Made by a program: the position numbers and the translations under genes
Source of the DNA: CAZXPG01 sp964643145
GTDB lineage: Bacteria > Pseudomonadota > Alphaproteobacteria > Rickettsiales > Arcanibacteraceae
DNA: 15,675 bases
Direction: 5' to 3'
Assembly (NCBI GenBank): GCA_964643145.1
Contig: CAZXPG010000048.1
Span: forward strand, 1 to 15,675
Shown here: positions 1 through 6,318 of the stretch, in pieces
How positions within the stretch are numbered: position 1 is the first letter of the stretch
Layout of the letters: each line of letters starts with the position of its first letter
Notes under the pieces: generated by a model
The model's input: only the letters and a program-made list of their open reading frames with translations
The model's database searches: none
What the model was told of the DNA's origin: nothing

Positions 1-34
1 TAAAACCAACAAACCAGCACTAAAAAACATGAAC

Positions 35-54
35 CTTATCCAAAACTGAGGTTA
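35..54 (+). repeat. Single arm of the recurrent palindromic element
   Basis: The 20 bases CTTATCCAAAACTGAGGTTA are identical to the right arm of the perfect palindrome at 8726-8770. The matching left arm is absent here, so this is a half copy. It lies about 36 bp outside the leader-distal repeat of the CRISPR array. The rest of 1-90 holds no gene or array unit that I can see. Confidence 0.75.
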
Positions 55-90
55 ACTAAAGACGGCAATCAATCAATGCTATCTGAGGAT

Positions 91-774
91 GTTTCAATCC
101 TCACCCACCCTGACAGGTGGGTGTAACTTTACTAACTCCAAGGCTGATAGATAAATACGCTATGGTTTCAATCCTCACCCACCCTGACAGGTGGGTGTAA
201 CGAGTGTGGGAAAGTTAGTAATCCGCCTGTTTTGGTTTCAATCCTCACCCACCCTGACAGGTGGGTGTAACGATGAAAATCAAGATGTATGGGTTATGCT
301 ACATTCGGGTTTCAATCCTCACCCACCCTGACAGGTGGGTGTAACAGGATTAAATCCGTTTTATTTAAAAAGAAAAGCAGTTTCAATCCTCACCCACCCT
401 GACAGGTGGGTGTAACGCGCAGTTTCAGTACCTTATCAGTAAATCATCGTGTTTCAATCCTCACCCACCCTGACAGGTGGGTGTAACCAATCCAGAACGT
501 TTAAGTATATAGACGTACTTAGTTTCAATCCTCACCCACCCTGACAGGTGGGTGTAACCCGTAGTTGGACTAGAGCTTAACGCTACTACAAAGTTTCAAT
601 CCTCACCCACCCTGACAGGTGGGTGTAACCCTATCATCTCCCCCCCCCTTCTTCCTCCCATCCTCGTTTCAATCCTCACCCACCCTGACAGGTGGGTGTA
701 ACTATAGACTTCTTCGCTACTGTAATAACAGGCTTCTGTTTCAATCCTCACCCACCCTGACAGGTGGGTGTAAC
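91..774 (-). CRISPR. Type I-C CRISPR array, 10 repeats and 9 spacers
   Basis: Ten identical 37-bp repeats start at 91, 165, 235, 309, 380, 451, 522, 593, 666 and 738. Spacers are 33-37 bp. Read on the minus strand, the repeat begins GTTACACCC and ends ATTGAAAC, the 3' tail usual for type I-C. It has an 8-bp stem, CACCCACC with GGTGGGTG, around the loop TGTCAG. An 11-nt segment, AGGATTGAAAC, follows the stem and matches the 11-nt 5' handle known from Cas5d processing. The cas genes lie upstream on the same strand, so the leader end is at 774 and the oldest spacer is at 128-164. The terminal repeat (91-127) is not degenerate. Type I-C repeats are often about 32 bp, so this one is long. Spacer 8 (630-665) matches the leader in inverted orientation. 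Confidence 0.99.
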
Positions 775-791
775 CTTTATGGGATAAGGCC

Positions 792-821
792 ATTATATAA
801 CATGATTATTTGATATGCCAG
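792..821 (-). promoter_or_regulatory. Candidate pre-crRNA promoter
   Basis: On the minus strand a perfect -10 TATAAT (792-797) is preceded, at an 18-bp spacing, by CTGGCA (816-821), which matches 4 of 6 bases of the -35 consensus. Transcription would start roughly 10 bases before the first repeat, ending at 774. This is a sequence-level prediction only. Confidence 0.5.
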
Positions 822-829
822 CGCGAAAT

Positions 830-864
830 GAGGATGGGAGGAAGAAGGGGGGGGAGATGATAGG
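830..864 (+). other. Leader segment matched by spacer 8
   Basis: These 35 bases begin GAGGATGGGAGGAAGAA, continue with 8 G, and end AGATGATAGG. They equal the reverse complement of spacer 8 (630-665, 36 bases) except that the spacer has 9 bases in the homopolymer. The crRNA would have the plus-strand sequence, so the strand it pairs with is the minus strand, the sense strand of any transcript running through the leader. The three bases 5' of the protospacer are AAT (827-829), not the TTC usual for type I-C. The block is almost all purine on this strand. Confidence 0.93.
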
Positions 865-956
865 ATACAATCACAAAAAAAACAACTATATAACAATATA
901 TTAATAGAAATGCGAACATGCTGTATTTTTTGCATCGCTTGGGGTTCGCGCGAGGG

Positions 957-1247
957 TTATATGATTAGTGGAGCCTTAAAATCTATGCTACGGAATACAC
1001 CATATTGGCGGATATTCCAATTGGCATTTTCACTCAAACGGTATATTCTGAGATTATCTGTATTTTCATCAATGGCCGCAAGCAATAAACGCTCTAACTC
1101 CTCCAATTGCATGAGGTTTAAATCACACTCGAAAACAGATTTTTGCACACGTTGCCCGCGTGATTCACAGAGTTTTGCTACTTTTCGCAATCTTTTCCTG
1201 CCAGTAGCCGTTTCGGTGGAGACGTCATAGCTAATCAGAATCAGCAT
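957..1247 (-). CDS. cas2: CRISPR-associated endonuclease Cas2
   Basis: Cas2 is the dimeric core of the Cas1-Cas2 integrase that inserts new spacers next to the leader. The 96-residue product has the family length, and its N-terminus reads LILISYDVS, a ferredoxin-fold first strand with the conserved Asp near position 8. A helix with the sequence RVQKSVFEC follows, typical of Cas2. The ATG lies five bases after the cas1 stop, so translation is probably coupled; no strong Shine-Dalgarno is visible. It is the last gene of the cas operon, and its stop borders the leader. Confidence 0.96.
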   Translation of the reverse strand: MLILISYDVSTETATGRKRLRKVAKLCESRGQRVQKSVFECDLNLMQLEELERLLLAAIDENTDNLRIYRLSENANWNIRQYGVFRSIDFKAPLII

Positions 1248-1252
1248 ACATA

Positions 1253-2287
1253 TTACCGTGTAATAAAAGGAACATACGCTTCCATATCGCCCCGTATGGT
1301 GCGTGCCAGGAAACGTGCTTGCAAAAAAGGCAACAAACCAATAGCTACTTTTTTTTCAAGCAGCGGATGGATTATTTCTTCCTGTTTACGCTCCTGATAG
1401 GCAACAAGCACGGTCTTTCTGGCATCTTCTTTAAGATAGACGGCATGCCCTTCGCGTATTTCAAAATCTTTTGCTGTAACCTGGCCACGGTTTATGAGTG
1501 CAATAACCAGTTTGTCTGCAATAACGCTACGGAATTCCTCCATCAAATCAAGTGCCAATGACACTCTACCAGGGCGCACCACATGCAGGAATCCTAATTG
1601 CGGGTCAAGACCAACGCTCTCAAGTGCCGAGCGGCAATCATGCGTAAGAAGTGTATATAAAAAGGAAAGCAGCGCATTAGGCCGGTCAAGTGGCGGGCGA
1701 CGGCTACGGCCTTGAAGGGTAAAATCATCACGTTTCCTTTTTTTTATCAATAGATTAAAACATTCAAAATAATTACGCGCCGCTTCCCCCTCAATGCCAC
1801 GCACTGTATCACTATCAGGGGCTAAAGGTAGAAGCCGGAGTGATCTGGCAAGCAATTCAGCAGCGTTACGTAACAATACAGCCTCACCTTCTTCTTCGGC
1901 CTCACGTGCTCCACGCAACAACACTTGCCTACTATTCTGAATTTTCCCAGCAATAATAGATTGGCATAGGGTTAGTGCTACGACATTATCTGCCGCCGTC
2001 TTATACTGCGCCTGCCTGAGCAGGATATTGCCATTTACCCCCCCTTCAAGGCGCGCTTTGAATTGGCCCTGACGTGTTAGTAGCACCATGCCGATACCTT
2101 CATCCGCACAACGGCGCATTAGTGCTGGGGAAATGATAATATCCCCAAAACAGACAATTGAACCAATATGATGCAGCGGCACTTGCAAACGTTTTTCCCG
2201 ATCCACATCAATACGAACCGTGTCGTTCTCTAGATGGATATAAGCTTCTGGCGTTGTAACATACAGCGTGTTTAATAGATGTTGCAT
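1253..2287 (-). CDS. cas1: CRISPR integrase Cas1 (type I-C)
   Basis: Cas1 is the metal-dependent integrase that catalyses spacer insertion with Cas2. The 344-residue product has the expected architecture: an N-terminal beta domain to about residue 85, then an alpha-helical catalytic domain. Metal ligands are recognisable as Glu166 in GIEGEAARNYF, His235 in GFLHVVRPGR and Asp247 in ALDLMEEFR. RPPLDRPNALLSFLYTLL (197-214) is the strongly conserved Cas1 stretch between them. The ATG is preceded by TGGAG inside the end of cas4, six bases separate the genes, and all catalytic positions are intact. It should act with Cas4 during PAM-dependent prespacer trimming. Confidence 0.98.
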   Translation of the reverse strand: MQHLLNTLYVTTPEAYIHLENDTVRIDVDREKRLQVPLHHIGSIVCFGDIIISPALMRRCADEGIGMVLLTRQGQFKARLEGGVNGNILLRQAQYKTAADNVVALTLCQSIIAGKIQNSRQVLLRGAREAEEEGEAVLLRNAAELLARSLRLLPLAPDSDTVRGIEGEAARNYFECFNLLIKKRKRDDFTLQGRSRRPPLDRPNALLSFLYTLLTHDCRSALESVGLDPQLGFLHVVRPGRVSLALDLMEEFRSVIADKLVIALINRGQVTAKDFEIREGHAVYLKEDARKTVLVAYQERKQEEIIHPLLEKKVAIGLLPFLQARFLARTIRGDMEAYVPFITR

Positions 2288-2293
2288 GTGAAA

Positions 2294-2923
2294 TTACTCC
2301 AGTGGCTCAAATAAATGACAGTGATATGCAGAAATTTTAGACGTGGCCGCCACTGCTTCTGGCTGGCATATGTCTTTTAACGAGCATTGATTGCAGCGCG
2401 TATCATTGACAGGGGAAGGTGATATGCCAGACGTCATTATTGCCCGTATTGCAGCTATTACTTCTTCCAACTGTTCTTTTAGTTTTTCCGTGATGTGAAC
2501 TTCACGCCTACGCCGTGAGCCAAAATAATAGAGTGCCCCCTGTGTTACCGGCTTGCCGGTCATTTCCTCCAAACAAACCGCCTGAGCGGCGAGCTGGATC
2601 TCATCATGCAATTTTGCCCGCCTGCTTCCATGTTTATATTCGACAGGATAAGGGATATCGCCTGCATGAAATTCTACAACATCCGCTTTACCCACAAGCC
2701 CAAGGCGGCGTGAGTAGAGTGGCAATGCTCGCTCAACTCTCATGCCTTTAATTGCACTACTACCAGGATCATCCACCACCCTATGCACCGCATGGCCACG
2801 GTTGGTATGCACATTATCGGCAAATTCCTGCTCCAGATGAATGAGCGCATATTGGCGTGGGCAATAGCTATAATGCTGTAATGCCGAAATCATTATGAGG
2901 TTGTCTTCATCGGGAGCAGGCAT
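2294..2923 (-). CDS. cas4: CRISPR-associated exonuclease Cas4
   Basis: Cas4 is a RecB-type nuclease with a 4Fe-4S cluster that processes prespacers and helps select the PAM. The 209-residue product has Cys21 in HYSYCPRQYALIH and a C-terminal triad, Cys177, Cys180 and Cys186, in RCNQCSLKDIC: the four cluster ligands. Nuclease motifs are Asp81 (GKADVVEF), Glu95 and Lys97 (PVEYKHG), and Gln110 in the QLAAQA helix. The gene starts four bases after the cas7 stop. The upstream Shine-Dalgarno is weak, and Met11 (MISALQHY) is a plausible alternative start, since many Cas4 proteins begin with that sequence. Confidence 0.97.
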   Translation of the reverse strand: MPAPDEDNLIMISALQHYSYCPRQYALIHLEQEFADNVHTNRGHAVHRVVDDPGSSAIKGMRVERALPLYSRRLGLVGKADVVEFHAGDIPYPVEYKHGSRRAKLHDEIQLAAQAVCLEEMTGKPVTQGALYYFGSRRRREVHITEKLKEQLEEVIAAIRAIMTSGISPSPVNDTRCNQCSLKDICQPEAVAATSKISAYHCHLFEPLE

Positions 2924-2927
2924 AAGG

Positions 2928-3812
2928 CTATTCGTATAAACGTTCTAACGTTACCCCTGCTGGAAGGTTTGCTGCTTCTACGGTTACCGTATAATCAGCA
3001 AATACCCTTGGCGCCGCTACTCCCTCTTTCTGCTTCACCTGGATACGGTCAAATAACTGATGAGCAGGAGCATTGCCTAAGTGGCTTTCATGCTTGAATA
3101 TATACAAACCACGCGGAGCCATCAGCCCACGTGCGGCAGAACGGTCATGGTCAAACATCATGCCCAGTGCCTGCCAGAGTAGTTGCAAGTCTTCCTCTGA
3201 AAAGCCAGTCTTTTCGGCAAAGCCAGCAGAAATAAAACCGTGGGTACGGTAAAGCCCATAGGGAAGCGTGTGCTTGCGCCCCATAGTACGGTTATCACCA
3301 TCCTGTTTTTCTGCTTCTTTTTCAGTAGCAACGGCCATGCGGGTGATAGTATGTTCCGAGGGAATCACCGGATCAATGGAACGGGCAAAGGTAAGTTGAA
3401 CGGGGCCACGCACCTGGCCACAATTCGTGCCTGTCGACATAACCGCACCAAATGTCCGTACATCATAAAAATTCTTGCACATCCATCGCCGGGCTCTCTC
3501 TACTTCATCCCCTTTGCCTTTACGTTTGCCTTCTTTAGTATCGGCAGTATTAATCTCCAGCATTTTATAGGCACGGTCATGTTGCTGGTTAAGCACTCCT
3601 TTTTCTTTTACATATATTTCAAACGGTGCCTGTTCGCCTTTAAGTAGCCCGATATAATTCCGTATCTTGCGTTTTAGGCATACATCCGTTACCAGACCGT
3701 GCCCCGTTTCGGGGTCGGTACGAGGAAGGTTGCCTGCATCAGGATCACCGTTTGGGTTGCCATCGGTTACATCAAACAGTAATACAAAATCATAGCGGTT
3801 GGTAATAGTCAT
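2928..3812 (-). CDS. cas7: Type I-C Cascade backbone protein Cas7 (Csd2)
   Basis: Cas7 polymerises along the spacer part of the crRNA to form the Cascade backbone. The 294-residue product is close to family length and starts with the Csd2 signature FDVTDGNPNGDPDAGNLPR (13-31), followed by VTDVCLKRKIRNYI. Further Csd2-like stretches are RTFGAVMSTG, QVRGPVQLTFARSIDP and the HTLPYGLYR segment. A Shine-Dalgarno (GAGGAG) sits at the end of cas8c, 8 bases before the ATG. The stop of cas8c and this ATG share one base (TAATG), a typical translational-coupling arrangement. Confidence 0.97.
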   Translation of the reverse strand: MTITNRYDFVLLFDVTDGNPNGDPDAGNLPRTDPETGHGLVTDVCLKRKIRNYIGLLKGEQAPFEIYVKEKGVLNQQHDRAYKMLEINTADTKEGKRKGKGDEVERARRWMCKNFYDVRTFGAVMSTGTNCGQVRGPVQLTFARSIDPVIPSEHTITRMAVATEKEAEKQDGDNRTMGRKHTLPYGLYRTHGFISAGFAEKTGFSEEDLQLLWQALGMMFDHDRSAARGLMAPRGLYIFKHESHLGNAPAHQLFDRIQVKQKEGVAAPRVFADYTVTVEAANLPAGVTLERLYE

Positions 3813-4153
3813 TATTCTTTCTCCTCATTGGTCGTTGTAGATTTAGTAAATAAGGCTTGCCGTTGGTGATAATAGCCAATGACAAAAAGCCCTTGTTCTT
3901 CAAGTGATAGTATGGAAGGAAACTCTTGGATACGTTGGATAATATCGCTGATTTCCTTATCGCGTTTTATAGCCAACCCTAATTTCTCTTTGCGTATTTT
4001 TGCCAAATGGTGATGCGCCAGCTTTATTAGCATAGTCAGAATGGCGGCAGGGCGCGTGGAAGCGGCACTGTAATAACGATCCCGTATGGTGGCATTCAAT
4101 CCAGGGTTTGCCTCTTCCTGTATTTTCTCTAACAGCGAAAATAACCTTCCCAT
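3812..4153 (-). CDS. Possible Cas11c from an internal start in cas8c
   Basis: Characterised type I-C systems make a small subunit of about 120 residues by internal translation of the 3' part of cas8c. Here an in-frame ATG at 4153 (codon 475) would give a 113-residue helical protein starting MGRLFSLLEKIQEEA, close in position and size to known Cas11c. The bases before it, GGCTTATTGT, contain no clear Shine-Dalgarno, which weakens the call. Other in-frame Met codons lie both upstream (in GETMRSIL) and downstream (in LTMLIKL). Confidence 0.4.
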   Translation of the reverse strand: MGRLFSLLEKIQEEANPGLNATIRDRYYSAASTRPAAILTMLIKLAHHHLAKIRKEKLGLAIKRDKEISDIIQRIQEFPSILSLEEQGLFVIGYYHQRQALFTKSTTTNEEKE

Positions 4154-5575
4154 ACAATAAGCCGGATGGCTGTTTTCTTCATCAAGCGACACGGTTAACT
4201 CCTTTTGATTTAGTTGATAGTAGCGGTTATGGCGGTTTAACCATCCTTTGATAGTAGCAGCCTGGGCATAGCTTACATTTCTTTCCGCTTTGCTGCGGGT
4301 GAGTATTGTTTGTAGCAACAGCCTGGGGTAAGGAAGCCCGGCCAGGATGCTCCGCATGGTTTCCCCGGCCAGCGTAGGGTTGACATTATCTAGTTTCCGT
4401 GCCAGTGCCGTTGCCGCAAGCAAGTGATAGAGCGTCAGATAATTGTCTTCATAGTCACGATGGATAATGGCAATATCATTGAAATGCTGCCGAATATGCT
4501 CTGCCAATACCCCCACCGTTGTCATATACCAAAACCGGATAGACAGACGTGCTGCATTGGGTGATATACCGAGAATATAGAAAATAGTGTTATCGCCATC
4601 GTCACTACAATAGGCAGCTGTCTTGGGGCTTTCATAGAGGTCTTTAATAACTTTTGCCCTACGGTCACTATCTTCCTTAGCGTTACTCGCCCCCCATATA
4701 TCTGCAAACACCTCCTCAACACTATGAGCTTGCTCCGTCCAGAACACAGTGCTGGCGTCCCCTACCTGCATTCTCTGTTTAGAACCTTTACGCAGCAAGT
4801 AATTGAGGGCGGTGGTATAGGCAAAGGCAGCTTCTTCACTGACAGAAGCATTAAACCGTTGATTTTCTCCTTCTTTCAAATAGGAAATAAATGCAGGGGC
4901 ATTAAAGGAAACAATGCGTGCTCCTGCTGTTTGCGCTCCCCATACGCCTTTAACAACAGGATGCAAGCGAGCGATAGCAGCATTCTTACCGGTAATAAGA
5001 CATTGCGCTTCTACTGCCTCCTCATTATTAGCTGCATGATTGATGTTATAGACCACCACCTCCCGTTCACAGATAAGGCCAAAATCCTCTTCTAACCGGA
5101 AGGAAATATTGCCCGATGATGCCACAATATCCTGCCAGCGCGCATGGTGGAAAAGCTCCGCGAAATCCCGTTTCTCCAGAAATGTAAGCAGGGCATTAAT
5201 GCCGCTATCAATCTGTGGATCGGGAAAATAATCGTGTATTTTCTGCAAGAAAGCCTGATGTTGCAGATGAACCCTGCTATCATCCTCCGCACTATAACCC
5301 AATGTGTAGGCACTATTATCCCACAGCATATTAGCGGCAATGCCACTGGAACGATCAACACCCTTTGGCACAAGGAATAGCTTCGCTCCTTTGTTTTTCT
5401 CGCCTCTATTATCATCTACATCAAAGAACCTTCCTTCCTCATCCAGCACAATGGTGAAAGCAATTTCTTTCCATTCCCACCCCAAAGGAGCCATCTCGCT
5501 ATTATCCGCCTCGCTACGTTTACGGTTGTAATACTCATAGAGCGCGTGAAGCGGCGGTTTGTGCTGTGTAGTCAT
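3812..5575 (-). CDS. cas8c: Type I-C Cascade large subunit Cas8c (Csd1)
   Basis: Cas8c recognises the PAM and recruits Cas3. The 587-residue product has the usual Csd1 length and start, with an N-terminal LHALYEYYNR segment, and central family stretches such as SFNAPAFISYLKEGENQRFN, the ILGISPNAARLSIRFW block and the TRSKAERN region. Its ATG overlaps the cas5 stop by four bases (ATGA), and AGGAG lies 8 bases upstream, inside cas5. The last 113 residues form a helical domain that in characterised I-C systems is also made separately as Cas11c. I see no frameshift or missing segment. Confidence 0.96.
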   Translation of the reverse strand: MTTQHKPPLHALYEYYNRKRSEADNSEMAPLGWEWKEIAFTIVLDEEGRFFDVDDNRGEKNKGAKLFLVPKGVDRSSGIAANMLWDNSAYTLGYSAEDDSRVHLQHQAFLQKIHDYFPDPQIDSGINALLTFLEKRDFAELFHHARWQDIVASSGNISFRLEEDFGLICEREVVVYNINHAANNEEAVEAQCLITGKNAAIARLHPVVKGVWGAQTAGARIVSFNAPAFISYLKEGENQRFNASVSEEAAFAYTTALNYLLRKGSKQRMQVGDASTVFWTEQAHSVEEVFADIWGASNAKEDSDRRAKVIKDLYESPKTAAYCSDDGDNTIFYILGISPNAARLSIRFWYMTTVGVLAEHIRQHFNDIAIIHRDYEDNYLTLYHLLAATALARKLDNVNPTLAGETMRSILAGLPYPRLLLQTILTRSKAERNVSYAQAATIKGWLNRHNRYYQLNQKELTVSLDEENSHPAYCMGRLFSLLEKIQEEANPGLNATIRDRYYSAASTRPAAILTMLIKLAHHHLAKIRKEKLGLAIKRDKEISDIIQRIQEFPSILSLEEQGLFVIGYYHQRQALFTKSTTTNEEKE

Positions 5576-6222
5576 GCGTATAACTCCTGGCTATGCAACG
5601 GTGGCAGGGTGATCACACCCTCTTCCATACGCGCTTGAAAAAATTGCGGCATGGGAATCTCGCCACTAAAATCCATATCATAGAGCATCCAGCCCAACTC
5701 ACGGCTATCGTCAATTGGTATGGCAATATCATCAAAGGCAAAATAGGCGGAGAACTCCCGACAGCCCAGATAGGGCTGGTAGTGGCATTGGCCTTTTTCT
5801 ACCCTGCGCTTAAACATTTCGGCAAATTTGGCAGGGCTATTATTTTCCCCCGCATCCTGCTTCATATGGAAACGGGCATGGATACGATAGGCCACATCAC
5901 GAAGCAGCAGGGCAGCGCGTTGCTGGCGGTCTTCTTCTATATAGAGCCCCAACCTCCCACTGCCGCTTTTCATGGCAGTTAGTGCATTGCGAGTGGAAAT
6001 AACCGAGGCCACTTCATTGCGCCGGATGGAGGTATAGCGAATCGGCCTTAACACCTCTATCTTCGTTACCACCCATGTTATCGCCGGTTTCCATAGGATC
6101 GCCTCCAGCACTGCCCGTGCCGCAGACGGTGTCATCACATCATATGACACCCGCTCCACCTTCATTTCCGGTCGGGTAAAACAGGCATAATCGCCCCATA
6201 CGGTAAGTGTAAATGTTTGCAT
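5572..6222 (-). CDS. cas5: Type I-C crRNA-processing protein Cas5 (Cas5d)
   Basis: In type I-C, which lacks Cas6, Cas5d cuts the repeat hairpin and stays bound to the 5' handle of the crRNA. The 216-residue product shows the conserved TPSAARAVLEAILWKP block (31-46), the RNEV-like segment after it, the basic RIHARFHMK region (113-121), where the family places catalytic residues, and QPYLGCREF (149-157). An exact -10 hexamer TATAAT lies on this strand at 6244-6249, 21 bases before the ATG, but I find no convincing -35; a secondary promoter is possible. The start codon has only a weak AAGAAAA upstream. The stop overlaps cas8c by four bases. Confidence 0.95.
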   Translation of the reverse strand: MQTFTLTVWGDYACFTRPEMKVERVSYDVMTPSAARAVLEAILWKPAITWVVTKIEVLRPIRYTSIRRNEVASVISTRNALTAMKSGSGRLGLYIEEDRQQRAALLLRDVAYRIHARFHMKQDAGENNSPAKFAEMFKRRVEKGQCHYQPYLGCREFSAYFAFDDIAIPIDDSRELGWMLYDMDFSGEIPMPQFFQARMEEGVITLPPLHSQELYA

Positions 6223-6288
6223 AAATTTTCTTGCTTGATGATTATTATAAACCTGTAATAGAATGTTTCCTTAATTGGCACTAGCCAC

Positions 6289-6314
6289 ATGCCGCTCTCG
6301 CAAGGGAGCGGCAT
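6289..6314 (-). terminator. GC-rich stem-loop between cas3 and cas5
   Basis: Arms ATGCCGCTC (6289-6297) and GAGCGGCAT (6306-6314) form a perfect 9-bp stem with an 8-base loop. It lies four bases after the cas3 stop in a 96-bp gap. No T-run follows on the minus strand, so it is a weak intrinsic terminator at best. It may be a partial attenuator or an RNA-stability element separating cas3 from the Cascade genes. Confidence 0.5.
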
Positions 6315-6318
6315 AAAT

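Larger units (their letters stand above)
775..956 (-). promoter_or_regulatory. CRISPR leader between cas2 and the array
   Basis: This 182-bp gap lies between the cas2 stop and the first repeat in transcription order. It is mostly AT-rich, with an A-run at 874-881. Two GC-rich islands interrupt it: the purine-rich block at 830-864, and 940-956, which contains the self-complementary octamer TCGCGCGA (946-953). The heptamer GCGCGAA occurs at 821-827, and its reverse complement at 945-951, bracketing the middle of the leader. Leader status is inferred from position; the bases needed for integration cannot be read directly. Confidence 0.8.

Noticed and set aside
596..813. Open frames on both strands across the CRISPR array
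   Set aside because: They translate the repeats themselves (recurring THLSGWVRIET) and have no ribosome-binding site.
910..1230. 106-codon plus-strand frame opposite cas2
   Set aside because: It is the complement of an unmistakable cas2, with no family features.
703..4078. Spacer 9 shares the 11-mer ACTGTAATAAC with cas8c near 4067
   Set aside because: Eleven bases is within chance for a window of this size, and the flanks do not match.
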